64,000 nucleotides of DNA, taken from positions 3,038,001 through 3,102,000 of the forward strand of contig NZ_CP045737.1 in assembly GCF_009649075.1 (NCBI RefSeq), in the 5' to 3' direction. A model generated the notes under the pieces. It was not told the origin of the DNA and did no database searches. It saw nothing but the letters and a program-made list of their open reading frames with translations. Below, piece after piece: positions 57,765 to 64,000 of the stretch; the first letter of the stretch is position 1; every line of letters starts with the position of its first letter. The DNA is from Aeromicrobium yanjiei (GTDB lineage: Bacteria > Actinomycetota > Actinomycetes > Propionibacteriales > Nocardioidaceae). The position numbers were made by a program, and so were the translations under genes.

Positions 57765-58193
57765 TCAGTCCGTCGTGACGCCCATCGAGCGCGCAGTGCC
57801 CTCGACGATCTTCATGGCGGCGTCGATGTCGGTCGCGTTGAGGTCCGGCAGCTTGGTCGTGGCGATCTCGCGGATCTGGTCCTTCGTGATCTTGCCGACC
57901 TTGTCCGTGTGCGGGACGGCCGAACCCTTCTGCAGACCGGCAGCCTTCTTGATCAGCTCAGCCGCGGGCGGGGTCTTGGTGACGAAGCTGAACGTGCGGT
58001 CTTCGTAGATGGTGATCTCGACCGGGATGACGTTGCCACGCATGGCTTCTGTGGCCGAGTTGTAGGCCTTGCAGAACTCCATGATGTTGACGCCGTGGGG
58101 GCCGAGCGCGGTACCGACGGGCGGTGCCGGGTTGGCCATACCGGCCTGCAGCTGCACCTTGACGATGGCTGCGACTTTCTTCTTGGGAGGCAT
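57765..58193 (-). CDS. rplK: 50S ribosomal protein L11
   Basis: The 142 aa protein of the GTPase-associated centre is the thiostrepton target and is needed for RelA activation. ATG 58193 gives [20 protein letters not shown]. The Pro-rich N-domain ([20 protein letters not shown]) and rRNA-binding C-domain ([20 protein letters not shown]) are complete. It lies 62 nt behind nusG. Confidence 0.98.
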   Translation of the reverse strand: MPPKKKVAAIVKVQLQAGMANPAPPVGTALGPHGVNIMEFCKAYNSATEAMRGNVIPVEITIYEDRTFSFVTKTPPAAELIKKAAGLQKGSAVPHTDKVGKITKDQIREIATTKLPDLNATDIDAAMKIVEGTARSMGVTTD

Positions 58194-58255
58194 TTCTCGG
58201 GTCCTTGACTGATGGTTGGTGCGTGTACGTGAACCGGTGGGCTCAGGTGCTTCGC

Positions 58256-59068
58256 TCAGACCTTCTGGATCTGGGTGAAGCTGAGCTCGACCGGCGTTTC
58301 GCGGCCGAAGATCTCCACGAGGGCCTTGACCCTCTGTGCATCGATGTTGATCTCGGTGATGGTCGCGTGCAGCGTGGCGAACGGTCCATCGACGACCATG
58401 ACGGAGTCGCCGACCTCGAAGTCGGAGAACTCGACCTTGGCGGCCTTCGCCTGCTGCTGATCGGAGACGTCTGCCGCAGTTGCGACTTCGGCCTCCACTG
58501 CCGGGGCGAGCATGCTCTCGACCTCGGCAAGACTGAGGGGGACGGGCTGGTGGGAGTTGCCCACGAATCCCGTGACCGACGGGGTGTGGCGCACGACGCC
58601 CCACGACTCGTCGGTGAGGTCCATGCGGACCAGGACGTAACCGGGAAGGACGGTGCGCTTGACGAGCTTGCGCTGACCGTTCTTGATCTCGGCGACCTCC
58701 TCGGTCGGCACGACGACCTCGTAGATGTAGTCCTCGGCGTTGAGCGAGGTCACCCGGTTCTCGAGGTTCGACTTCACACGCTTCTCCATGCCGGAGTAGG
58801 TGTGAACCACGTACCAGTCACCGATCTGGTTGTGCAGACGGTCCTTGAACTCCTGAAGCGCGTCGACGACGGGCTCCTCGGCGTCCTCGGTCTCGCCGTC
58901 CTCGGCGCCGACAGAGTCCTCGGCGTCGGTGGCGGCGTCGACGTCGGCCTCGTCAGCCGCGGTGTCGACCTCGTCGGTCGTCTCCTCGGCGTCGGGCGCG
59001 TCGACATCGGCCGCGGCGGACTGCTCGTCCGCGTCGACGTCGATGTTCTCTTCGTAACCTTGAGTCAC
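58256..59068 (-). CDS. nusG: Transcription factor NusG with acidic N-terminal extension
   Basis: NusG binds RNA polymerase through its NGN domain (~83-185; [20 protein letters not shown]) and S10 or Rho through its KOW domain (~212-270; [20 protein letters not shown]). The 270 aa length is large. The first 70 residues contain 29 Asp/Glu and no Lys/Arg ([16 protein letters not shown]...). Extended acidic N-termini are known in actinobacterial NusG. The GTG start at 59068 lies 21 nt after secE. Confidence 0.96.
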   Translation of the reverse strand: MTQGYEENIDVDADEQSAAADVDAPDAEETTDEVDTAADEADVDAATDAEDSVGAEDGETEDAEEPVVDALQEFKDRLHNQIGDWYVVHTYSGMEKRVKSNLENRVTSLNAEDYIYEVVVPTEEVAEIKNGQRKLVKRTVLPGYVLVRMDLTDESWGVVRHTPSVTGFVGNSHQPVPLSLAEVESMLAPAVEAEVATAADVSDQQQAKAAKVEFSDFEVGDSVMVVDGPFATLHATITEINIDAQRVKALVEIFGRETPVELSFTQIQKV

Positions 59069-59089
59069 AGTGATCCTTTGGAGAATTGC

Positions 59090-59311
59090 TTAAGCGAAGA
59101 TGGCGAAGGCTGCCTTGCCGAACCCGTAGTCGAGTCCGGCGACGATCGCCATCATGACGAGCACGAACACCAGCACGACCCAGAAGTAGTTGACGACCTG
59201 GGGGCGCGTCGGCCAGACCACCTTGCGGAGCTCGGCGATCACCTGGCGGTAGAACGTGATCGGCGAGGTGCGCTTGCCGGACGTGCCGGCCAGCTCGTGA
59301 CGATCGCTCAC
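59090..59311 (-). CDS. secE: Protein translocase subunit SecE
   Basis: The 73 aa product has a short cytosolic part (ITFYRQVIAELRKVVWPTRP, the conserved SecE amphipathic helix) and one transmembrane helix (FWVVLVFVLVMMAIVAGLDY). It clamps SecY. GTG 59311 is chosen because AAGGAG lies 6 nt upstream; longer in-frame readings run into the tRNA gene. It is 50 nt behind tRNA-Trp in the conserved tRNA-Trp-secE-nusG order. Confidence 0.96.
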   Translation of the reverse strand: MSDRHELAGTSGKRTSPITFYRQVIAELRKVVWPTRPQVVNYFWVVLVFVLVMMAIVAGLDYGFGKAAFAIFA

Positions 59312-59361
59312 GTGGTGCTCCTTGGTCAGTGTTCGTTTCGGTGCAGCGTGGTCATGTTGCG

Positions 59362-59434
59362 CAGGGCACGAGGGACTTGAACCCCCAACCTTCGGTTTTG
59401 GAGACCGATGCTCTACCAGTTGAGCTAGTGCCCT
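59362..59434 (-). tRNA. tRNA-Trp (CCA)
   Basis: A 73-nt cloverleaf with AGGGCAC/GTGCCCT acceptor arms, D-arm TAGCTCAACTGGTAGAGC, anticodon loop CTCCAAA with CCA, and T-arm GGGGGTTCAAGTCCC. Discriminator G, as expected for Trp. The 3' CCA is not encoded. First gene of the secE-nusG-rplKA unit. Confidence 0.95.
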
Positions 59435-59477
59435 TCGGTCAAATTCGCCGAACCGCGAGCCGAACGAGGGCATGACG

Positions 59478-59507
59478 ATTCAGAGTGAAAATTCACCGGT
59501 GGGTCAA
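59478..59507 (-). promoter_or_regulatory. Promoter of tRNA-Trp-secE-nusG-rplKA
   Basis: Minus-strand -35 TTGACC (59502-59507), 18 bp, -10 CTGAAT (59478-59483). Start near 59470, about 35 nt before the mature tRNA end. Confidence 0.5.
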
Positions 59508-59571
59508 GTGTACGTGGTGGGGTGTGCCGCCGTCGAACCGAGGCACGCAGGTCCGCCCGCCGGCTGGCAGG

Positions 59572-60630
59572 ATGGATGACGTGTCCGACCCGGTTGAAGG
59601 CTTCCGTCCGGTCGCCGCCCTGCCCAAGGCCCATCTGCACCTGCACTTCACCGGCTCGATGCGGCACGGGACGCTGCTCGAGCTGGCCGAGCGCGACGGC
59701 ATCCGTCTGCCCGCGTCGCTGACCGAGGAGTGGCCGCCCGAGCTGAGCACGGCCGACGAGAAGGGCTGGTTCCGGTTCCAGCGGTTGTACGACGTCGCCC
59801 GGTCGGTGCTGCGGACCGAGGACGACGTGCGGCGTCTCGTGCTGGAGGCCGCGCTCGACGACGCCGCCGACGGCTCGGTGTGGACCGAGATCCAGGTGGA
59901 CCCGTCCGGCTACGCCTCCCGGTTCCACAACATGACCGAGTTCACCGACCTGGTGATCGACGCGGTGCGGGACGCCTCGGAACGCGCAGGCATCGGGATG
60001 GGCGTCGTGATCGCCGCGAACCGGACCCGGCACCCCCTCGACGCCCGCGCGCTGGCGCGCCTGGCCGCGCAGTACGCAGGCCGGGGCGTGATCGGCTTCG
60101 GTCTGTCCAACGACGAGCGGCGCGGCGACACACGCGAGTTCGGTCCGGCGTTCGCGATCGCCGAGCGCGCCGGTCTCGCGCTCGTCCCCCACGGCGGCGA
60201 GCTGCGCGGCCCCGCCCACGTCACCCAGTGCCTGGACCACCTGCACCCCTCCCGCCTGGGCCACGGCGTCCGCTGTGCGGAGGACCCGGCCGTCCTGGAC
60301 CGGGTCGCCGACAGCGGCGTGGCCCTCGAGGTGTGCCCGACGTCCAACGTCTCGCTCGGGGTCTACGCGACCTACGAGGAGGTGCCCGTCCGGATCCTGA
60401 CCGAGGCCGGGGTCGACGTCGCCCTCGGCGCGGACGATCCGCTCCTGTTCGGCTCACGCCTGGCCGCCCAGTACACGATCCTGCGGGCCGCCCAGGACTT
60501 CTCGGACGTCGAGCTGGCCGAGCTCGGCCGGATGTCGATCCGGCGCTCGTACGCACCTGCCGAGCTGGTCCAGCGCTCGCTCGCCGGGGTCGACACGTGG
60601 CTCGAGACTCCCCCGGACGACGGTCGATGA
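59572..60630 (+). CDS. Adenosine deaminase-family hydrolase
   Basis: The 352 aa metal-dependent aminohydrolase starts MDDVSDPVEGFRPVAALPKA. The zinc motif HLHLHFTGSM (21-30), the HGGEL segment with the catalytic-type Glu, RLGHGVRC, CPTSNVSLG and the Asp pair in LGADDPLLF match the adenosine/AMP deaminase superfamily. The first His is HLHLHF rather than the usual HVHLDG, and the Asp of the standard motif is replaced, so adenine, adenosine or another aminopurine-like substrate cannot be separated by eye. ATG 59572 is preferred; GTG 59581 is an alternative. It overlaps the next gene by 4 nt. Confidence 0.82.
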   Translation: MDDVSDPVEGFRPVAALPKAHLHLHFTGSMRHGTLLELAERDGIRLPASLTEEWPPELSTADEKGWFRFQRLYDVARSVLRTEDDVRRLVLEAALDDAADGSVWTEIQVDPSGYASRFHNMTEFTDLVIDAVRDASERAGIGMGVVIAANRTRHPLDARALARLAAQYAGRGVIGFGLSNDERRGDTREFGPAFAIAERAGLALVPHGGELRGPAHVTQCLDHLHPSRLGHGVRCAEDPAVLDRVADSGVALEVCPTSNVSLGVYATYEEVPVRILTEAGVDVALGADDPLLFGSRLAAQYTILRAAQDFSDVELAELGRMSIRRSYAPAELVQRSLAGVDTWLETPPDDGR

Positions 60631-60935
60631 GCACCCTCCGGCCTCCCGCGGAGAGTGCGCCCGGCGCCACGGCGTCGCTCGTCCTCGGCACCTGCGCGGT
60701 CGCGGGTGTCGTGCTGGTCGTCCCCCTGCTGCTCGGCCCCCTGGCCTGGTACCTCGGCGCGTCCGCCCAGCGCGAGGTCGAGCGGGACCCCACCCGGTGG
60801 TCGGGCGCGGGCGCCGCGCGTGCCGGCATGATCCTCGGGATCGTCGCGTGCGGCCTCCTGGTGGCGACGCTGCTGCTGCTCGTCCTGGCCCTCACCGGGC
60901 TCACGATCGTCCAGGGCTACGAGTCGGGCTACTGA
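60627..60935 (+). CDS. Small membrane protein (DUF4190-like)
   Basis: The 102 aa protein starts MSTLRPPAESAPGATASLVL. It has two hydrophobic hairpin segments (TCAVAGVVLVVPLLLGPLAW and ILGIVACGLLVATLLLLVLA) separated by an Ala/Arg/Glu loop with YLGASAQREVERDP, the usual DUF4190 arrangement. Function unknown. Its ATG overlaps the stop of the deaminase-like gene (ATGA), and a second DUF4190-like protein follows 27 nt later. Confidence 0.7.
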   Translation: MSTLRPPAESAPGATASLVLGTCAVAGVVLVVPLLLGPLAWYLGASAQREVERDPTRWSGAGAARAGMILGIVACGLLVATLLLLVLALTGLTIVQGYESGY

Positions 60936-60962
60936 GCACCGGGCTGTGGGACGCTTGGGCAC

Positions 60963-61499
60963 ATGAGCGAGGACGAGCCCAGACAGCCGCAGCAGGATCC
61001 ACCGCACCAGCCCAACTGGGGATCGGCCTATCCGCCGCCCGGGCAGCAGCCCACGCCCCCGCCGGGCTACGGCTATCCCCCGCCGGGCCAGGCGCCCCCG
61101 CCGGGCTACGGCTACCCCCAGCCGGGCTACGGCTACGGCCCGACCGCGCCCAAGCACCCCAACGCGACGACCGCCATGGTCCTTGGCATCGTCGGCGTCG
61201 CGGGCGGGCTGATGTGCTGGCTGCCGCTGCTCGCCTCACCGTTCGCGTGGTTCTTCGGACGCAAGGCGATGCGGGAGATCGACGAGAGCCACGGTCAGCT
61301 CCAGGGCCGCAGCGAGGCCAAGGCCGGATTCGTGCTGGGCATCATCGGCTCGGTGCTGCTCGCGCTGGCCATCGCGTTCATCCTCCTGCTCATCGTCCTG
61401 TCGCTGACGATCGACGACTTCTGGGACGACTCCGACAGCGGCACCTACAACACCATGGTGCGCTCGGCGTTCGCGACGCTCGGCACCCTCAGGGCCTGA
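60963..61499 (+). CDS. DUF4190-like membrane protein with Pro/Gly/Tyr repeats
   Basis: The 178 aa product starts MSEDEPRQPQQDPPHQPNWG. An N-terminal ~60 residue cytosolic tail contains several PPGYGYP-type repeats. Two hydrophobic segments follow (AMVLGIVGVAGGLMCWLPLL and GFVLGIIGSVLLALAIAFIL) with the loop WFFGRKAMREIDESHG typical of this family. Function unknown. It converges on murB with only 3 nt between stops. Confidence 0.75.
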   Translation: MSEDEPRQPQQDPPHQPNWGSAYPPPGQQPTPPPGYGYPPPGQAPPPGYGYPQPGYGYGPTAPKHPNATTAMVLGIVGVAGGLMCWLPLLASPFAWFFGRKAMREIDESHGQLQGRSEAKAGFVLGIIGSVLLALAIAFILLLIVLSLTIDDFWDDSDSGTYNTMVRSAFATLGTLRA

Positions 61500-61502
61500 G
61501 GC

Positions 61503-62522
61503 CTACAGCGAGCAGCCGATCATCACCGGCTCGTTGACCAGCCGGATGCCGTAGGCCTGCTCGACCCCGTCCCGGACCTCCCGGGCGAGGTCGAGCAGCT
61601 CGGCCGTGCTGCCACCGCCCCGGTTGGTCAGCGCGAGGGTGTGCTTGGTCGACAGGGACACGTGCTGGTTGCCGTGGCCCTTGGCGAAGCCCGCGTGGTC
61701 GATCAGCCACGCGGCACTCGTCTTGACCGTCCCGTCCGGCTGCTCGAAGCGCGGCGCGCCGGACGGAAGGGCGGCGGCCTGCTCGGGCGTCAGCAGCGGG
61801 TTGGTGAAGAACGAGCCCGCGCTCCACGTGTCGTGGTCGTCCGGGTCGAGCACCATGCCCTTGCCGCGACGCAGGCCGAGCACCGCGTCGCGGACGTCGG
61901 CCGCGGGGGCCCGGCCGCCGACCTCGACGCCGAGCGTGCGGGCGAGCTCGCCGTACGCGACGGGGGCGCCCAGGTCTCCCAGGGCGAGCTGGAACGTGAC
62001 GCTCAGGACGACGTGGCGCTGGGGCTCGGCCTTGAACCGGCTGTGCCGGTAGGCGAAGCCGCAGTCGGCCGCCGCGAACGTGCGGACGCGGCGATCGTAG
62101 CGGTCGTAGGCGCGCACCGACGCGATGGTCTGGGCGACCTCCTGACCGTACGCACCGACGTTCTGGATCGGCGTCGCGCCGGTCGAGCCGGGGATGCCGG
62201 ACAGCGCCTCGACACCGACCCAGCCCTCCTGGACCGCGCGGGCCACGAGATCGTCCCAGGGCTCCCCCGCCGCGACCGTGACCATCGCGCCGCTGCACGC
62301 ATCGACGTCCACCGTGACGCCGCGGGTCAGCACCCGCACGACGGTGCCGTCGAATCCCTCGTCGGCGACGACGAGATTGCTCCCGCCCGCCACGAGCAGC
62401 AGGGGGTCGGCGGCCTCGTCCGCGATCCGTACGGCGTCGACGAGGTGGTCCTCGGTGGTCGCGTCGATCACGGCCCGCGCGGGGCCGCCGAGACGAAGCG
62501 TCGTCAGCTCGGCCAGGTCCAT
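61503..62522 (-). CDS. murB: UDP-N-acetylenolpyruvoylglucosamine reductase
   Basis: The FAD enzyme reduces the enolpyruvyl group to make UDP-MurNAc, step 2 of peptidoglycan synthesis. The 339 aa chain starts MDLAELTTLRLGGPARAVID and has the FAD motif VAGGSNLVVADEG, the catalytic Arg region YRHSRFK, catalytic Ser in SAGSFFTNP and Glu in NEPVMIG, a type I MurB. ATG 62522 has no ribosome-binding site but lies 7 nt after TAGCGT, so the mRNA may be leaderless. It lies 107 nt downstream of rpmG. Confidence 0.96.
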   Translation of the reverse strand: MDLAELTTLRLGGPARAVIDATTEDHLVDAVRIADEAADPLLLVAGGSNLVVADEGFDGTVVRVLTRGVTVDVDACSGAMVTVAAGEPWDDLVARAVQEGWVGVEALSGIPGSTGATPIQNVGAYGQEVAQTIASVRAYDRYDRRVRTFAAADCGFAYRHSRFKAEPQRHVVLSVTFQLALGDLGAPVAYGELARTLGVEVGGRAPAADVRDAVLGLRRGKGMVLDPDDHDTWSAGSFFTNPLLTPEQAAALPSGAPRFEQPDGTVKTSAAWLIDHAGFAKGHGNQHVSLSTKHTLALTNRGGGSTAELLDLAREVRDGVEQAYGIRLVNEPVMIGCSL

Positions 62523-62529
62523 GGCCGCG

Positions 62530-62535
62530 ACGCTA
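62530..62535 (-). promoter_or_regulatory. murB: Candidate -10 element of leaderless murB transcript
   Basis: Minus-strand TAGCGT ends 7 nt before the murB ATG at 62522. No ribosome-binding site is present between. Confidence 0.45.
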
Positions 62536-62580
62536 GCAGCGCGGGGCGAGGCCGCTGCGGGACGGTCGGGGAACGACGAA

Positions 62581-62609
62581 GGCCCCCACGAGCCGAAGCA
62601 GTGGGAGCC
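62581..62609 (-). terminator. Terminator after rpmG
   Basis: The stem GGCTCCCAC/GTGGGGGCC (minus strand; 62601-62609 and 62581-62589) has one G-T pair. It lies 20 nt beyond the rpmG stop and is followed by TTCG. Confidence 0.55.
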
Positions 62610-62629
62610 GTCGTGCGAAGGACCTGAGG

Positions 62630-62800
62630 TCAGCGCGTCTCGCGGTGCGTCTGGTGCGTCTTGCAGCGCGGGCAGAACTTCTTGAGGTCGAGACGATCGG
62701 GATCGTTGCGACGGTTCTTCTTCGTGATGTAGTTGCGTTCCTTGCACTCGGTGCAGGCCAAGGTGATCTTGGGACGAACGTCTGAGCTCTTGCTGGCCAC
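62630..62800 (-). CDS. rpmG: 50S ribosomal protein L33 (zinc-binding form)
   Basis: A 56-residue product (GTG start) reads [20 protein letters not shown] and ends [11 protein letters not shown]16, C19, C43 and C46 make the zinc ribbon, so this is the C-plus form. AGAAGAGG precedes the start. It stands downstream of tRNA-Thr and tRNA-Met on the same strand, a common actinobacterial arrangement. Confidence 0.95.
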   Translation of the reverse strand: MASKSSDVRPKITLACTECKERNYITKKNRRNDPDRLDLKKFCPRCKTHQTHRETR

Positions 62801-62852
62801 GGGGTGCCTCTTCTGATCGATGATGCTGGGGTCTTGCCTGTGCAGTTTGCGG

Positions 62853-62926
62853 TAGCTGGGGCGGGACTCGAACCCGCGACCCCACGATTATGAGTCGTGT
62901 GCTCTAACCACCTGAGCTACCCAGCC
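62853..62926 (-). tRNA. tRNA-Met (CAT)
   Basis: A 74-nt cloverleaf: acceptor GGCTGGG/CCCAGCT, D-arm TAGCTCAGGTGGTTAGAGC, anticodon arm CGACTCATAATCG with CAT, T-arm CGCGGGTTCGAGTCCCG. The first pair is G-T, unlike the C-A mismatch and three G-C pairs of initiator tRNA, so this is an elongator Met (or lysidine-modified Ile) tRNA. Met is preferred from the neighbourhood. CCA is not encoded. Confidence 0.9.
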
Positions 62927-62980
62927 GCGACGGGCACGAGTTGCCTCGTGCCCGACGGACTCTTCATGTTGCGAGTCCTG

Positions 62981-63053
62981 AGCCCCTTTACGGAATCGAA
63001 CCGTAGACCTTTTCCTTACCATGGAAACGCTCTGCCGACTGAGCTAAAGGGGC
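62981..63053 (-). tRNA. tRNA-Thr (GGT)
   Basis: A 73-nt cloverleaf: acceptor GCCCCTT/AAGGGGC, D-arm TAGCTCAGTCGGCAGAGC, anticodon arm TTTCCATGGTAAGGAAA with GGT, T-arm TACGGTTCGATTCCGTA. First gene of the tRNA-Thr-tRNA-Met-rpmG run. Confidence 0.95.
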
Positions 63054-63066
63054 AAGCCGACAAGCA

Positions 63067-63072
63067 AAGATA
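63067..63072 (-). promoter_or_regulatory. Candidate -10 element of tRNA-Thr-tRNA-Met-rpmG
   Basis: Minus-strand TATCTT lies about 13 nt before the mature tRNA-Thr 5' end. The -35 (TCGTGT-like, 17 bp upstream) is poor. Confidence 0.4.
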
Positions 63073-63117
63073 CCCGGTCGCACCCCCAGACACGAAATCG
63101 GGGGTACCTGGTGCAGG

Positions 63118-63654
63118 ATGATCGCCATGACAGCCCGCCATCCCAACGGTTTCCGGTTCAGCGACGAGTTCATCAACCGGTGGACCAGGCTGCTCGTCAT
63201 CGCGCTGTTCGTCATCACGGGAGCCGGAATCGCCCTCGGCGTCGCGAGCGATGCGGACGGCGCTCCGGGCTGGTTGGGCGCGGCTGCCGCGGTGGTGCTG
63301 GTGCTCGGCGTCGCCGGACCGATCATCGCCTCCGCGGTGCTCGGGGGCGAGGCGATCCGCCGGGGCGGGGGTGTCATCGGGGCGCTGTTCGCCGGCGGCC
63401 TGCTCGCCGGGGCGAGCGGAGCGGCTCTCGAGATCCCGTGGCTGATGTGGGGCGGCGGCATCGTGCTCGCGCTCGGCATCGTGGGCTTCTGGGTCATCGG
63501 CTGGATCGCGAAGGTGCCGATGTACATCGGCCTGCCCGGCGCCCACGGCAAGGTGATCCAGCGCGAGGACGACCGGCCCGAGGACCTGTTCGGAGGGGAC
63601 GACCCCCGCTTGAGGGTCAAGCGCCCGCGGCGAGGGGGCACCGACGCGAGCTGA
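63118..63654 (+). CDS. Membrane protein of unknown function
   Basis: The 178 aa product has four or so hydrophobic segments between residues 24 and 135 (LLVIALFVITGAGIALGVAS; WLGAAAAVVLVLGVAGPIIA; GALFAGGLLAGASGAALEI; GGIVLALGIVGFWVIGWIA). A charged C-terminal tail (QREDDRPEDLFGGDDPRLRV) is rich in Asp and Arg. No family was recognised. ATG 63118 and ATG 63127 (MTARHPNGFRF) are both plausible starts. It is divergent from the tRNA-Thr gene. Confidence 0.75.
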   Translation: MIAMTARHPNGFRFSDEFINRWTRLLVIALFVITGAGIALGVASDADGAPGWLGAAAAVVLVLGVAGPIIASAVLGGEAIRRGGGVIGALFAGGLLAGASGAALEIPWLMWGGGIVLALGIVGFWVIGWIAKVPMYIGLPGAHGKVIQREDDRPEDLFGGDDPRLRVKRPRRGGTDAS

Positions 63655-63664
63655 GGCAGCCGCC

Positions 63665-63964
63665 TCACCTCCCTGCGTCGACCGCCGCCCCGCTCATGTG
63701 CAGGACCTCGAGCGGCGTGACCGTCGGCTCGCCCGGTCGGTCCGCCGCCAGGACCGTGTCGACAGCCGGGTGGATCCGCTCGTCGAAGGCCGCGGCGCAC
63801 GCCTCGACCGACTCCCACACGTCGATGTAGCGCAGGCCGCCGTCGGGCCTGCGGACGCACAGGTGGACGAGGCTCCCGGCCAGCGGCTCGGGTCCGATCT
63901 CGGCGAGGATCCTCTCGTACGTCGGCAGGTCGATCGGGACGTCCTGCGTGTAGGCGTGCACCAT
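63665..63964 (-). CDS. Small hypothetical protein
   Basis: The 99 aa product starts MVHAYTQDVPIDLPTYERIL. The pattern DLPTYERILAEIGPEP, then LRYIDVWESVEACAAAFDER, resembles the ferredoxin-like fold of antibiotic-biosynthesis-monooxygenase-type proteins; this is a weak guess. GATGAGG lies about 10 nt before ATG 63964, and a GTG at 63973 is an alternative start. It ends 10 nt from the stop of the convergent membrane protein gene. The last 27 bases of the window hold nothing further. Confidence 0.65.
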   Translation of the reverse strand: MVHAYTQDVPIDLPTYERILAEIGPEPLAGSLVHLCVRRPDGGLRYIDVWESVEACAAAFDERIHPAVDTVLAADRPGEPTVTPLEVLHMSGAAVDAGR

Positions 63965-64000
63965 GGCCGCCACCTCATCTCGTTTGATCCGAACTGGTTT

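Overview
The window is high-GC actinobacterial chromosome, most likely from the Nocardioidaceae (an Aeromicrobium- or Nocardioides-like organism). The evidence is the gene order of the ribosomal clusters, the very GC-rich third codon positions, the Ala/Pro/Glu-rich tails on ribosomal proteins, the N-terminally extended L22, a complete Mce lipid importer, frequent GTG/TTG starts and TANNNT motifs placed like leaderless promoters. The genus is an inference. No IS element, phage gene, CRISPR array or rRNA was seen.

Most of the window is the core transcription/translation supercluster, all on the minus strand. Read in transcription order from the right edge it is: tRNA-Thr, tRNA-Met, rpmG (63.1-62.6 kb) with murB behind them; tRNA-Trp-secE-nusG-rplK-rplA (59.4-57.0 kb); rplJ-rplL behind an L10-type leader with an attenuator (56.9-55.6 kb); a 12-kb Mce operon, mceG-yrbEA-yrbEB-mceABCDEF plus two Mce-associated proteins (55.3-43.9 kb); rpoB-rpoC (43.7-36.4 kb); the str operon rpsL-rpsG-fusA-tuf (26.8-22.5 kb); the S10/spc cluster rpsJ to rplO (21.1-11.25 kb); secY-adk-map (11.1-8.4 kb); and infA-rpmJ-rpsM-rpsK-rpsD-rpoA-rplQ (4.1-0.4 kb).

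Accessory genes fill the gaps. Between map and infA are a divergent Lrp/AsnC regulator and dimethylargininase-like hydrolase, a secreted CHAP-domain protein with five Ig-like repeats, and a small lipoprotein. Between the S10 and str operons is a cation-diffusion facilitator. Between str and rpoC are a GntR regulator, a hydroxyacid-oxoacid transhydrogenase, a three-module FAD/Fe-S 2-hydroxyacid dehydrogenase and a mycothiol-type DinB protein, followed by a lipoprotein, a Nudix hydrolase, and an overlapping membrane acyltransferase/cutinase pair. At the right are an adenosine-deaminase-family enzyme, two DUF4190-like membrane proteins, another membrane protein and a small hypothetical protein. 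The left edge cuts a secreted protein.

The strongest candidates for new biology are three. First, the GntR-HOT-dehydrogenase operon has the right parts for a closed 2-oxoglutarate/D-2-hydroxyglutarate shuttle that oxidises 4-hydroxybutyrate. Second, the ATPase-containing Mce operon sits between rplL and rpoB and its promoter carries an inverted repeat. Third, ribosomal protein L4 is fused to a basic linker and a small C-terminal module. Gene-free stretches near 300 bp are the S10 leader (21113-21428), the mceG upstream region (55261-55555) and the L10 leader (56661-56961); each is described below.
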